Made by a program: the position numbers and the translations under genes. This document shows, one piece after another, positions 27,007 to 36,727 of a stretch of DNA of 64,000 bases (positions within the stretch are counted from its first letter, which is position 1; each line of letters opens with the position of its first letter). The notes beneath the pieces are model-generated. The model ran no database searches, was not told the origin of the DNA, and saw only the letters and a program-made list of their open reading frames with translations. The DNA is taken from positions 43,673 to 107,672 of the forward strand of contig NZ_FMXO01000016.1 of assembly GCF_900104215.1 (NCBI RefSeq), given 5' to 3'. This DNA is from Desulfonatronum thiosulfatophilum. Its GTDB lineage: Bacteria > Desulfobacterota > Desulfovibrionia > Desulfovibrionales > Desulfonatronaceae.

Positions 27007-28098
27007 CTATGTCGTGGACAAGGTTTGATCCGGCTCCGCCTCAGCTTCAAGGTCCATGTTTGAAATCTTGGTGAGACCGAGGAGAATAGGACTCGCGATA
27101 AAAATTGAAGAAAATGTTCCAATGGCGATCCCGATGAACAATGCCAACGCAAAGTCATGAATGACCCCGCCTCCGAACAGAACCAGGCAGAGAACAACCA
27201 TCAACGTGGTGCCGGATGTGAGAATCGTCCGGCTCAGCGTCTGGTTGATGCTCAGGTTGATCACGCTGAACAAGGTCATGTCCACCTTGTCGCGAATGTT
27301 CTCGCGGATCCGGTCGTAAATTACGATGGTGTCGTTGAGTGAATATCCAAGAATGGTCAGGAACGCAGCGATAATGGCCAGATCCAGTTCCTTGTTCAAC
27401 AATGAAAAAATGCCGAAGGTGATGAACACGTCATGGATCAGGGCGACCACGGCTCCGAGAGCGTAAGAAAGCTTGAGTTTCCAGCATAAGACCACGGTGA
27501 TGACCAATGCGGCAAGGACAAGCAGTTCCATGGGCAGGCCGAGCCAGCGCAGCGCAGCGATGCCTCCGGCAAGTCCGGCGGCCATGATCACGGCGGGAAA
27601 CCATCGCTTCTCGAACCGTCCGGAAATGTAGATTGCAATCAGCAATACGGCGTAGAAGAGCGCTTCCATTGCCTGGGCGCGCAAATCAGCGCCAACCCGA
27701 GGGCCGACCATTTCCAGGCGCTGAATCTCATGGCCGACGCCGGGCAGATTTTTCTCCAGCCTGGCGCTTAAGTCTCTGCGTACGACATCGGAAGACAAAT
27801 CGGTCGTCGAGGTCCTGACCAGAAACTCATTATCCTGCACTGTACCGAAACGCTGAATCGCCAGACCGGGAAGATCGGTCCCCTGGAGGGCCTGTTGAAC
27901 CTGGCCCACCTCCATCTGCTGATCAAACTTCAGCTGAATGATCATGCCTCCGGAAAAATCGATGCCGTATTGGGGGCCGCCCTTGATCACCAGCGACACG
28001 ATGCTGACGAGGATCAAAAAACCGGACAACAGAAACGCCGCGTAGCGCAACTTCAGAAAATTGATCCGGGTATCCGGACGAATTATTTGCAGACCCAT
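27007..28098 (-). CDS. secF: protein translocase subunit SecF
   Basis: 363 residues, six membrane helices (first at ~20-38, five more between ~140 and 345), and a periplasmic P1-like domain between. Conserved blocks include GIDFSGGMIIQLKF, GYSLNDTIVIYDRIREN and TSGTTLMVVLCLVLFGGGVI. SecD and SecF use the proton gradient to complete export of proteins driven by SecA through SecYEG. AAGGAG precedes the ATG. It follows secD by 14 bases. Confidence 0.97.
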   Translation of the reverse strand: MGLQIIRPDTRINFLKLRYAAFLLSGFLILVSIVSLVIKGGPQYGIDFSGGMIIQLKFDQQMEVGQVQQALQGTDLPGLAIQRFGTVQDNEFLVRTSTTDLSSDVVRRDLSARLEKNLPGVGHEIQRLEMVGPRVGADLRAQAMEALFYAVLLIAIYISGRFEKRWFPAVIMAAGLAGGIAALRWLGLPMELLVLAALVITVVLCWKLKLSYALGAVVALIHDVFITFGIFSLLNKELDLAIIAAFLTILGYSLNDTIVIYDRIRENIRDKVDMTLFSVINLSINQTLSRTILTSGTTLMVVLCLVLFGGGVIHDFALALFIGIAIGTFSSIFIASPILLGLTKISNMDLEAEAEPDQTLSTT

Positions 28099-28112
28099 GC
28101 TCTCACTTCTCC

Positions 28113-29711
28113 TTAAATGCTCAATGCGGTGCCGGGCTTGCGCCGTTTCAGCCAGAAATCGAAAAAGATGCGGGACACGAACACGGCGGTGAACATCGAA
28201 GCTAAAATGCCCAGAATCAGTGTCACTGCAAAACCTCGGATCGGCCCAGTACCGAACTGATACAGGACCACGGCCGCAATCACCGTCGTGACGTTGGCAT
28301 CCAAGATGGTTTTCAGCGCCCTGCCGTAGCCCTCGTCAATAGCCGCTCCCGGCGTCAATCCGCGTCGAATCTCTTCCCGAATACGCTCAAAAATGAGGAC
28401 ATTGGCGTCCACGGCAATACCGATGGTCAGAATAATGCCGGCAATACCCGGCAGGGTCAGGGTGGCGCCGAAAGCGGCCAGCCCGGCCATGACCAGCAGC
28501 AGGTTCAGGCAAAGCACGGCGTTGGCCACAATCCCGGAGAAGCTGTAATAGACCAGCATGAATACAAGAATCAGCGCCCCACCGAAGAGGGCCGCGCGAA
28601 GTCCTCTTTCGATGGACTCCTGACCGAGAGAAGGACCGACGGTTCGCTCCTCCATGATATGCACGGGCGCGGGCAGCGCTCCGGCCCTGAGCACCAGGGC
28701 GAGATCAGTGGCTTCATCCGTGGTGAAGCGTCCGGAAATGCTGGCCCGCCCGCCGGAGATCCGTTCCTGAATAACCGGCGCGGAGTGGACGTTTCCGTCC
28801 AGAACGATGGCCAGTCTGCGACCGGTGTTCTCGCCGGTGATCCGTTCAAAAAGCCTGGCCCCGCGGGCATTGAAGTTCAAGCCGACGTAGGCCATGTTGA
28901 ACTGGTCGAAACTGACCCTGGCATCCGTGATGAATTCTCCCGTCATCAATGTATCACGTTTGATGACGATGGGCGATCGGGATATAGAGCCGTCGGGGTT
29001 GCGTGTCTGCATATAGGCCAGCTCGGCATCCGGGGGAAGAATGCCGCGCAAGGCGCGTTCGAGATCCGCCTGGTCGTCGACCAGCTTGAACTCCAGGTGC
29101 GCGGTGCGGCCGATGATGGCCACGGCCCGCTCCGGGTCCTGAAGACCGGGCAGCTGCACCTGGATGCGTCCTTCGGCCTGCCTGCGAATATCCGGTTCCG
29201 ACACGCCGAACTGATCAATCCTATTGCGGATGGTCTTGATCGCTTGGTCCACCAGCAAATCTTCAAGATGGGCGCGGTAAGGTCCGGTCATGCCCATGGC
29301 GTATCGGACCTGACCGGCATCCTGGACTTCCTTGGTCAGAATCTGAAGATTGTTGAAACGATCCCGCAAAAGACGTTCCAACTGATCTTGCTGCGCCCCG
29401 CGGGCCAGGGTGAACTCCAGTCGATCGTTCACGACCTGTGGCCTGAGCACAAAAATGCCGTCCTCCTGGGCTTCGGAGCGGATATCCTGTCCAATTTGGG
29501 ACATGGTGTTCGCCACTCCTCTCGGAATATCGACTCCCAAGGTGAGGTGCATTCCCCCCTGCAGGTCCAGCCCCAGCCGAATCTCGCTTTCCGGCAAGAT
29601 TCTGGCCAAAAAAGTGCCCTGAATATTGACCAATGCCGGCAAGGCATACAGTCCGCCCAGCAGCAGGCCGAGCACGGCCAGGACGATCCGTATTCGCAAA
29701 CTCATCTTCAT
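28113..29711 (-). CDS. secD: protein translocase subunit SecD
   Basis: 532 residues. Family blocks are seen in order: GLDLQGGMHLTLGVD, the P1 head region, GRFTTDEATDLALVLRAGALPAP, GPSLGQESIERG, then five C-terminal helices with GIAVDANVLIFERIREE carrying the conserved Asp and Arg of the proton path. Start at ATG 29709-29711 with AGAGGA upstream; the third codon is another Met. It is co-transcribed with secF and probably with yajC upstream. Confidence 0.97.
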   Translation of the reverse strand: MKMSLRIRIVLAVLGLLLGGLYALPALVNIQGTFLARILPESEIRLGLDLQGGMHLTLGVDIPRGVANTMSQIGQDIRSEAQEDGIFVLRPQVVNDRLEFTLARGAQQDQLERLLRDRFNNLQILTKEVQDAGQVRYAMGMTGPYRAHLEDLLVDQAIKTIRNRIDQFGVSEPDIRRQAEGRIQVQLPGLQDPERAVAIIGRTAHLEFKLVDDQADLERALRGILPPDAELAYMQTRNPDGSISRSPIVIKRDTLMTGEFITDARVSFDQFNMAYVGLNFNARGARLFERITGENTGRRLAIVLDGNVHSAPVIQERISGGRASISGRFTTDEATDLALVLRAGALPAPVHIMEERTVGPSLGQESIERGLRAALFGGALILVFMLVYYSFSGIVANAVLCLNLLLVMAGLAAFGATLTLPGIAGIILTIGIAVDANVLIFERIREEIRRGLTPGAAIDEGYGRALKTILDANVTTVIAAVVLYQFGTGPIRGFAVTLILGILASMFTAVFVSRIFFDFWLKRRKPGTALSI

Positions 29712-29926
29712 TGTTTTTCCTCTAGCTTGTCACAACCAGACCGTAAAAAGCCCATGGACCAAGAGACGCTCATCCTTCCCCGAGGCAGGCCAGATTTGGC
29801 ATGAGCCGCTGTTGCAAGGCGAACAAGTTCAACAATACATTCGTCGTGCTTGGGATTTTTTTTCGGGAGGACATTCTCAAAGGATGATCTCGCGGAGACG
29901 CCGTTTTTTGGTCTACATTTTTTTTG

Positions 29927-30274
29927 TTACTTCGGTTCCTTGCTCACCGGGCGCGTCTCGGTCTCGGCCAGGCCGGCAATATAGTTCCGGTTGGTTTGGA
30001 CTTTAACGTTGTCTCCGATTTCCAGAGTCAGAATGTCGTCGTTCAAGGCATGAATACGACCGTAAAGCCCCCCGGCAGTTATGACGCGATCTCCTTTTTT
30101 GAGATTGCCCAGGACTTCCCTGTGCTGTTTTGCCTTCTTTTGCTGCGGACGGATCAGCAGGAAATAGAAAATCGCGAACATGACGATCAACGGAATGAAC
30201 GCCGTGATCGGGTTTCCTTGGCCTTCGGCTCCGTTGGCCCCCATGGCAAATGCCAGACTTGGTTCAAAAATCAT
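29927..30274 (-). CDS. yajC: Sec translocon accessory protein YajC
   Basis: 115 residues: one membrane helix (about 22-44, PITAFIPLIVMFAIFYFLLI), directly followed by the family motif RPQQKKAKQH and the cytoplasmic domain GDRVITAGGLYGRI. YajC binds SecDF. AAGGAG precedes the ATG. It is the first of the yajC-secD-secF group; the 215 bases to secD contain no gene I recognise. Confidence 0.95.
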   Translation of the reverse strand: MIFEPSLAFAMGANGAEGQGNPITAFIPLIVMFAIFYFLLIRPQQKKAKQHREVLGNLKKGDRVITAGGLYGRIHALNDDILTLEIGDNVKVQTNRNYIAGLAETETRPVSKEPK

Positions 30275-30714
30275 GATACGCTCCTTCGGCGAGTTGAATT
30301 AAAGATCGGGAACATGATGCCTATAAAGTGATTTTTTTCGGCATATGCAAGTCCCGCCCGACATCATCAGACCTGCGGGGAGTGATGATGCTTTTAGGTC
30401 AAAAGGGAGATTACTACATGAGATTATTGTGGATGTACAGTGCATGAAAGGGGGCTGCGCAGGGGCAAAATCCGTTCTCGTAAAATCGCAATCGCAATCG
30501 AAATCGAAATCGGAAATTCTTAGAAACCGAATTCGACTCGATAGCGATTTCGATTGCGATTTCGATTGCGATTGATTTTGGTGACTCCAGGGACAGGCCT
30601 TGATCATCCAGGGTTCTATTGTATTGGCATCAAAAATATTTACAGAGAAAAATGCCCGAGGGGGTTGCGGCGAGACCTAAGCGAAACCCGAAGTTACCGA
30701 AAGAAAAAAGTGGA
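30275..30714. other. intergenic region between gspE and yajC
   Basis: A 440-bp gap on the same-strand run. It contains the hexamer inverted pair at 30484-30574. No gene is supported. Confidence 0.5.
30484..30574. repeat. inverted pair of GATTTC/GATTGC hexamer tracts
   Basis: Left arm 30484-30512 has the complement form (AATCGCAATCGCAATCGAAA...) and right arm 30545-30574 the direct form (GATTTCGATTGCGATTTCG...), ~32 bases apart. Arm order is the opposite of the 18583-18725 copy, so pairing rather than reading direction is conserved. Confidence 0.85.
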
Positions 30715-32253
30715 TCACAAGCTGGTGACCCGAAGCAGTTCCTCCTGGGTCGTCTTTCCAGCGGCCACAAGTCTGGAGCCATGGTCGTGCATGGTTTGAA
30801 AACCTTGCGCGCGCAGGCGCTGCCGAAGCTGCTCCACGGAAGCTTTTTGCACGATCAGGCTCCGCAAAGCCTCGTCCACGGGCATCAGTTCAAAAACTCC
30901 CTGCCGTCCGCGATATCCGCTCTGTCTGCAGGCATCGCATCCGCTGCCGCGAAGCCGGGTGGAAGACAGGGGATTGCCGTTTGCCCCATTGGCGTTTACC
31001 TCAGCAGCCTCAAAAAATTTGGGCGTACATGCGGATTCCAGATCCCCGCCGTTCACCGGCGCGGAACAGAGTGGGCAATTCAGGCGGACAAGGCGTTGTC
31101 CGATCACCAAGTGCAGGGACGAGGCCAGCAGGAACGGCTCGACGCCCATTTCCAGCAACCGCGTTACCGCCGTGGGAGCGTCGTTGGTATGCAGCGTGGC
31201 CAGCACGAGATGCCCTGTCAGTGAAGCCTGCACGGCCGTACCCGCGGTCTCCTGATCCCGTATTTCTCCGACGAGTATGATGTCCGGGTCCTGACGCAGA
31301 AAGCCGCGGATAGCCGTGGCAAAGGTCACGCCCGCTGCGCGGTTCACCTGGACCTGGTTCACCCCGGGCAGGTGATATTCCACCGGGTCTTCCACGGTCA
31401 TGATGTTTCGGGAGTCGCGGATCAACTCCTTGAGGGCCGCGTAGAGCGTCGTGGTCTTGCCGCTGCCCGTGGGGCCGGTGACCAGAATGATCCCATGCGG
31501 CGCCGTGATCATCCGCGTGATGGCGGCCACGGCCTCGGGTTCCAGGCCGAGATCGGAAAGGGGCAGGATGTTCTTTGAGCGGTCCAGAATACGCAGAACG
31601 GCCTTTTCCCCGTTCAGGGTCGGCATGGTCGAAACCCGGACATCCACATCCTTGCGGCCAACCCGTACCTGGAACCGGCCATCCTGCGGCGCCCGGCTCT
31701 CCGCCACGTCCATCTGGCCCATGACCTTGATCCGGGCCAGAACCGTGGATTGCACAGCCAAATCCAGCCTGCGTTCCATGCGTAATTGCCCGTCCACTCG
31801 GAACCGCACCTGAAAGCCGTTTTCCCGGCCTTCGAAATGGATGTCGCTGGCCCCCTGGCTGACAGCTTGATGCAGCATCCGGTTCACCAGCCGAACAATG
31901 GGCGCATCCTCGTGGGACCAGCCCAGCAGTTCCTGGCCGGATGCTTCAAGTTCATCATTTCCGGCATCCTCTTCCGCGGGATTGTCCTCCTCCCACAAGG
32001 TCAGAGCCTGTTCCAAAGCCGGAAAAAAAACTTCGCTGGAAACCAGTTCCGTTCTGATTTTCAAGCCTGCTTTCCAGGCCAGGAAATCCGCCAGAGGCCT
32101 GGCCTTGGCCGTACGAAGCCACACCAGAACGTTTCCATTTTCGACGGCAACGGGCAAAAACTCGTTGCGCCGGGGAAAAGCCAGATATTCCTGGACAAGA
32201 TCCGCGGGCAGCCGGCTCAGGTCCGGAGCGGAGACGGCAGCTGGACCATTCAT
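30715..32253 (-). CDS. gspE: type II secretion ATPase GspE
   Basis: 512 residues. An N-terminal domain, the linker with SDIHFEG and FRVDGQL, then the ATPase core with Walker A GPTGSGKTT, the Asp box ITVEDPVEYH-like segment (MTVEDPVEYHLPG), Walker B DPDIILVGEIRD, and the His box LATLHTND. The four-cysteine zinc site of GspE is present (CPLC...CDAC). GspE powers pseudopilus assembly. The start overlaps the gspD stop by 4 bases. It belongs to the gspC-gspD-gspE run. Confidence 0.96.
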   Translation of the reverse strand: MNGPAAVSAPDLSRLPADLVQEYLAFPRRNEFLPVAVENGNVLVWLRTAKARPLADFLAWKAGLKIRTELVSSEVFFPALEQALTLWEEDNPAEEDAGNDELEASGQELLGWSHEDAPIVRLVNRMLHQAVSQGASDIHFEGRENGFQVRFRVDGQLRMERRLDLAVQSTVLARIKVMGQMDVAESRAPQDGRFQVRVGRKDVDVRVSTMPTLNGEKAVLRILDRSKNILPLSDLGLEPEAVAAITRMITAPHGIILVTGPTGSGKTTTLYAALKELIRDSRNIMTVEDPVEYHLPGVNQVQVNRAAGVTFATAIRGFLRQDPDIILVGEIRDQETAGTAVQASLTGHLVLATLHTNDAPTAVTRLLEMGVEPFLLASSLHLVIGQRLVRLNCPLCSAPVNGGDLESACTPKFFEAAEVNANGANGNPLSSTRLRGSGCDACRQSGYRGRQGVFELMPVDEALRSLIVQKASVEQLRQRLRAQGFQTMHDHGSRLVAAGKTTQEELLRVTSL

Positions 32254-34220
32254 CGCGGCGCCGGATACTCCGGCAGATCAGGCTCATGTTGTACGCCGCC
32301 TCTCCAGAACTCGCGTTGCAGCAATTCCTGACTTTTTATTTGGGCGTCGCGGATGCCCTCCATGCGGTTTCTGGTTAATTCCTCAGCCTGCTCCATGGTG
32401 TTGATGATCCTGGCGGTCAAAAAAACCATCAAGGTTCTTTTTTCCGCGGAAACCCCCTCCCGCCTGAAAAGCCATCCCAGAACCGGAATGCGCGACAGAC
32501 CGGGCATGGCCCGTCGGTCCTGCGCAAAATCGTTTTGCATCAAGCCGCTGATGACCATGGTGAAACCGTCCGGGATCTGCACGTTGGTTCGGGTGGTGCG
32601 GCTCCTGGTCGTGGGCCTGACATTGGCGGCATCGGTCGCAATAACGTTGCGGACCTCCTGTTCCACCTGCATCCGGATCATGCTGGACTCCGCGTTGATG
32701 TGCGGCGTCACCTTCAGACGTATTCCCACGTCGCGGTATTCGAACGTCTGGATGGGATTGTTCTGGGCGTCCAACTTCTCGCTGACCATGTACGCCCTGT
32801 TCTCGCCCACGAAAATTTCCGCTTCGGCATTGTCCAATGTCATGATCTGGGGAGTGGACAGAATGTTGAAATCATGAGCCGTCTTCATGAAACTGACCAG
32901 TGCGCCGAGGGTTGAGAACTGTCTGCCGGCAAAGGTGATGACGTTGCCCAGGGCTCCCACCGTGAAGCCGCCGGGCACAACCGGCACCCCAGGCCCCCCC
33001 GTCGCCCCCGGCAACGGCTGCGTCATCAACGGCGGCAGACTGGAGGGAGAAGGCCCCAGGAAACCACCGGTGATGATGCCGTCGGAGCCTCCGCCGCCCA
33101 CGATCCATTCCACCCCGAGTTCCTGGCTGTTGGTCAGGCTTGTCTCCACGATCAACGCTTCCACGAACACCTGATCCAGACCACGATCCAGATGAGCGAC
33201 TATGGATTCGACCTGCCGCTGGACCCGCGGTTCGGCCAGAACCAGAACCGAATTCGTCTCCGGATCCGCGGCCACCACGACGCTCCGGCCGGGACGCCCC
33301 TCTCCCCCGCCGGCCTGCTCGCCCTGAAGCAGACTGCGCAACACCTCAGCGGCCGACGCGGCCTTGGCGTTCTTCAATGCGTACATGCTCATGTCCGCGC
33401 TGGAATCCACGATCTGGTCCAAGTTCAACAGCAAACCACGAACCGCCTCAAGCTGTTCGTCCGATCCCGCTACCAGCAGGGAATTTGACCACTCCACGGC
33501 CAGGATGACCGGTGTCTCGGCCAGATGGCCTCGGGAAAAGAGTTCCTCATACAACTGGGCGATTTTCTGGGCGGTCTCACCGGCTTGGGCTTGATGCAGA
33601 GGCAGCAGCTCCAGATTCCATCTTCCTCCCATGGCCAGCACCGCATCCAGAACCTCCTGCATCTTGCGCACTCTGGCCCGGGTATCGCGCAACAGCAGTG
33701 CCCGGGCCTGGGGAATCTCCATCACCATGCCGAACCTGGAAGCGAAAGGCTGCAACAATTCAGTGACCTGCTTTCCCGACGCTCGCGGATCCAGACGCAG
33801 GACAGTGGTCAGCAGTTCCCCCTCTTCCCCCGGGTCCAACGGCGCCCGCAAGGGATCGAGTATCTCGCCGGCCAGGTTTCCCTGCAGAATGTAGTACAGG
33901 TCGCCCTGGGCCACGAGATCCAGGTTGTTGCTGGCCAGAACCCGTTCCAGCACGGCCAGAAGTTCCAGCTCGGTCATGGGGCCCTGGGAATGCAGGGAAA
34001 CTTTGATGGGCGGGATCTGGTCCTCTCGAAAAACAATGTTCCGGCCGGTGAACTGACCAACAAAAAGAATGAAATCACGCAGGGTGATTCCCTCCAGGTT
34101 CGCGGTCATCCGCTGGCCAGTGATGTTTTCCCGGTCCTGAGCATGAGTCAAGCCGGATGGAAAGACCGCCAGGCAAACAATCAGACACAGCACCCGAGAC
34201 CAAGCGCCGATGGTTAGCAT
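32250..34220 (-). CDS. gspD: type II secretion outer-membrane secretin GspD
   Basis: 656 residues from the ATG at 34218-34220, which puts a signal peptide (LCLIVCLAVFPSGLTHAQ) at the start; the longer frame to 34322 is not needed. N0 domain (~35-105), N1-N3 domains with repeated VxxLD pattern, and the secretin core ending with VPILGWLFRREG-like block (IPVLGWLFRREGVSAEKRTLMVFLTARI). A Gly/Pro-rich loop (GGGGSDGIITGGFLGP) sits between N3 and the core. It forms the outer-membrane exit channel. It follows gspC by ~125 bases. Confidence 0.95.
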   Translation of the reverse strand: MLTIGAWSRVLCLIVCLAVFPSGLTHAQDRENITGQRMTANLEGITLRDFILFVGQFTGRNIVFREDQIPPIKVSLHSQGPMTELELLAVLERVLASNNLDLVAQGDLYYILQGNLAGEILDPLRAPLDPGEEGELLTTVLRLDPRASGKQVTELLQPFASRFGMVMEIPQARALLLRDTRARVRKMQEVLDAVLAMGGRWNLELLPLHQAQAGETAQKIAQLYEELFSRGHLAETPVILAVEWSNSLLVAGSDEQLEAVRGLLLNLDQIVDSSADMSMYALKNAKAASAAEVLRSLLQGEQAGGGEGRPGRSVVVAADPETNSVLVLAEPRVQRQVESIVAHLDRGLDQVFVEALIVETSLTNSQELGVEWIVGGGGSDGIITGGFLGPSPSSLPPLMTQPLPGATGGPGVPVVPGGFTVGALGNVITFAGRQFSTLGALVSFMKTAHDFNILSTPQIMTLDNAEAEIFVGENRAYMVSEKLDAQNNPIQTFEYRDVGIRLKVTPHINAESSMIRMQVEQEVRNVIATDAANVRPTTRSRTTRTNVQIPDGFTMVISGLMQNDFAQDRRAMPGLSRIPVLGWLFRREGVSAEKRTLMVFLTARIINTMEQAEELTRNRMEGIRDAQIKSQELLQREFWRGGVQHEPDLPEYPAPR

Positions 34221-34346
34221 AAAAGGGGTTCCTGATTCATTTCCGAGTCCGCTTTGGTGAAGATTGCAGCGTAGCTGATCATCGGAGACCCGGATTGTGG
34301 TAAGAATTTTCGAGAAGGTCATTCCGACAAGATAACGGCGCCATAT

Positions 34347-35210
34347 TTAATTCAGTTCAACAAGATAAGTTTGCATCTGGGAAGCCCGTTGGACATCAAG
34401 CGTGATCAAGGATGCGCGGTTCATTCCGGAATAGGCCTGAAGCAATTGCGTCGGTCCAGTCAGTGTTTGCCCGTCGATGCGTGCCAGAACATCGCCGTTG
34501 CGTAACCCGATCTTGCTCAGCAGGGAATTCGGACGAATGCTCAGCACCTGGAAGCCGCCGACCCTGCCGTCCACGCTGAACGGCTTGAAACTGGCCATCT
34601 GCAGCAATGCATTGGGATCTGACAAGATCGGCTGCACATCCTGCCTGGAAAGGCTGACCCGGGTCGCACCGGCAGGAGCGGACCAGGGCTGAGGCGTGGC
34701 GACAAGTGGGGAAAAAGAAACATCCGCGTCTTCCTGATCCGCTGTTTTCTGCCACAGCAGGACTTCATTGCGTCTGTCTCCGGAAATGAAAACCACGGAC
34801 CCGAGATGGACCTCGGACAGCACCCATCCATCAATCAGGGCGCCGGGGTCCAGAATCAGAAAATTTCCACCCGCCCGGAGCAAGGCCCGAGGAGATGTCC
34901 CGGTAACGGTTCCAAGAAGCAAAGGGGCAAAGGGTTCCAGATACTTGACGGGTTCCGGAGCACTCACGCCGCTGTCCGGCACCTCCAGTCCCAGGATATT
35001 CTGATCCAGAATCACCGGGGCCCAGGACTCTGCCGCCTTACTGACGAAGGACGCGGAAACCATACCGGGAACCGCAACGTATGACCGGGCGGAATAGTAC
35101 TCCCAAGCCCCGGTCAAAATGAACGCAAAGGCCAAACCGAAGGCCAGCGGAAAGACAAGCCGGGAAAGCCAGGTGGACATTCGGATGGACATCAGACGGG
35201 AAGAGTTCAC
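34347..35210 (-). CDS. gspC: type II secretion protein GspC
   Basis: 287 residues: a cytoplasmic N-terminus, one helix (about 17-36), a periplasmic homology region (LEPFAPLLLGTVTGTSPRALL, ~90-160) and a C-terminal PDZ domain (FQVLSIRPNSLLSKIGLRNGDVLARIDGQTL). GspC connects the inner-membrane platform to the secretin. The start may be the first Met or the Met at residue 8 or 11. Genes for GspG-M pseudopilins and GspL/M are not in the window. Confidence 0.9.
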   Translation of the reverse strand: MNSSRLMSIRMSTWLSRLVFPLAFGLAFAFILTGAWEYYSARSYVAVPGMVSASFVSKAAESWAPVILDQNILGLEVPDSGVSAPEPVKYLEPFAPLLLGTVTGTSPRALLRAGGNFLILDPGALIDGWVLSEVHLGSVVFISGDRRNEVLLWQKTADQEDADVSFSPLVATPQPWSAPAGATRVSLSRQDVQPILSDPNALLQMASFKPFSVDGRVGGFQVLSIRPNSLLSKIGLRNGDVLARIDGQTLTGPTQLLQAYSGMNRASLITLDVQRASQMQTYLVELN

Positions 35211-35326
35211 GTGGGATGCAAGAGGTTGCTCGAGGTGTCGGACACGGGAGCGAAGCTAAATCATTCGTCGGCTTCGGGCAAGAAAAACGGGAGGCCATTC
35301 ATCCAGGAAACGATCGCCGGAAACAG

Positions 35327-35596
35327 TTAGCGAACATAATTCGGCAAATTCAGAAAAAGGTCGGTGGTGAACGTCACCATTTTGTCCATTATCCAGGGGA
35401 AGGAAAATAAAAGCGCCAGGAAAATGGATATGATCTTGGGGACAAAGGTCAGGGTCATTTCCTGGATCTGCGTCGCGGCCTGGATAATGCTCACCACCAC
35501 CCCGACGATCAATCCGATGCCCAGCATGGGCAGGGCGATCAGCAGGGTCAGTTCGATGGCTTGCCGCGCAAAACCGATCACGAATTCAGGTGTCAT
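35327..35596 (-). CDS. fliQ: flagellar export apparatus protein FliQ
   Basis: 89 residues from the ATG at 35594-35596 with CGGAGA upstream; the longer frame is unnecessary since FliQ is usually 89 residues. Two membrane helices with the family pattern FVIGFARQAIELTLLIALPM and GLIVGVVVSIIQAATQIQEMTLTFVPKII. It forms part of the FliPQR export gate. A 224-bp mobile palindrome separates it from fliP, and gspC follows ~115 bases downstream, with no fliR in between. Confidence 0.96.
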   Translation of the reverse strand: MTPEFVIGFARQAIELTLLIALPMLGIGLIVGVVVSIIQAATQIQEMTLTFVPKIISIFLALLFSFPWIMDKMVTFTTDLFLNLPNYVR

Positions 35597-35656
35597 GTCT
35601 TCTCCGGGGACCTCAGAGGCAAATGGTTGATCTGGACTTCTTATCGTAAAACACAC

Positions 35657-35880
35657 GTAACTACTCAGCTGAGGTCCGGCTTGCCTTGATTTTGCGGCCT
35701 CGCAGACTCCTTCGCCGGCTTCGTAACATCAAACCATTGCGTGAATAAACAGCATTTAGAGCTTCAAGTGCTTGGCAATGGTTTGATGAACGAATCCTGA
35801 CTCAGTCAAACATGCGAGACCGCAAAATCAAGGCAAGCCGGACCAATCCTGTGTACTTTCAGAATATGCTGAATAGTTGC
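35657..35880. repeat. full dispersed palindrome between fliP and fliQ
   Basis: Starts GTAACTACTCAGCTGAGGTC and ends CTGAATAGTTGC, with long complementary arms (GTCCGGCTTGCCTTGATTTT / AAAATCAAGGCAAGCCGGAC). It is in the opposite orientation to the 6096 copy. It splits what is normally a close fliP-fliQ pair. It ends 60 bases before the fliQ start and begins (reading with the operon) 44 bases after the fliP stop, so no coding sequence is broken, but the mRNA would carry a hairpin of ~100 bp. Confidence 0.88.
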
Positions 35881-35923
35881 AAACACTATTGGTCGGACTT
35901 GGGTGCAAAGGTCGAGAACCGCG

Positions 35924-36727
35924 TCAGGCAAAGCCGTTCACCAAAGAAAAAATCAGCAGGTTCCAGCCGTCCACCATTACGAACAGCAGGAGCTTGAACG
36001 GAAGCGAGATCATCACCGGAGGCAGCATCATCATGCCCATGGAGAGCAGGATGCTGGCCACGACCATGTCCAGGATCAGGAAGGGAATGTAAATCAGAAA
36101 GCCCATCTGAAAGGCGGTTTTCAATTCGCTGATCACGAATGCGGGAACCAGGATGATGGTCGGCACGTCGTCTCTGTTCGAAGGACGCTCCATGTTGGTG
36201 ATGGAGTAAAACAGCGAAAGATCCTTTTCCCGGGTGTGCTTGAACAGAAATGCCCGCATGGGTTGCTCGGCCTGAAACAATGCATCCTGAAAACCGATCT
36301 CCTCGGCCAGATAGGGTTGCAACGCATTGGCGTTGATCTCCTTGCCCACGGGCATCATGATCACAAATGTCAAAAAAATGGCCAAGCTGGCCAGAACCTG
36401 ATTGGGCGGCATCTGTTGCGTGCCCATGGCTTGGCGGATGAAGGAAAATACGATGACGATGCGGGTGAAGCAGGTTGCCGTGAGCAGGATTGACGGCGCC
36501 ACGGAGAGAACGGTGAGCAGGAACATGATTTCCAGGGCGATGGAAACGTTTCCAGGCTCACTGGCGCCGCCGCTCAACGTCATGTTCAAGGTGGGCGGCG
36601 AGGGTTGAGCGCAGGCCGGATCGGGCAGAAGGAGCAGAAGTATCAGGGCGGCCAAGAACAGGCTAGCCGCCGCCTTGACTCCTGGATTGGTCAAGATGAG
36701 TGGAAAATGATGTTCTTTCAAGGTCAT
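35924..36727 (-). CDS. fliP: flagellar export gate protein FliP
   Basis: 267 residues with a signal-like first helix (residues ~18-40, ending ACAQP) and three or four more helices. Family blocks: TVLSVAPSILLTATCFTRIVIVFSFIRQAMG, PPNQVLASLAIFLTFVIM and FMIDGWNLL-like FVMVDGWNLLIFSLVNGF at the end. FliP pentamers form the base of the export gate. From the first Met the gene overlaps fliO by 65 bases; a later TTG could shorten it. FliQ follows after the repeat. Confidence 0.96.
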   Translation of the reverse strand: MTLKEHHFPLILTNPGVKAAASLFLAALILLLLLPDPACAQPSPPTLNMTLSGGASEPGNVSIALEIMFLLTVLSVAPSILLTATCFTRIVIVFSFIRQAMGTQQMPPNQVLASLAIFLTFVIMMPVGKEINANALQPYLAEEIGFQDALFQAEQPMRAFLFKHTREKDLSLFYSITNMERPSNRDDVPTIILVPAFVISELKTAFQMGFLIYIPFLILDMVVASILLSMGMMMLPPVMISLPFKLLLFVMVDGWNLLIFSLVNGFA

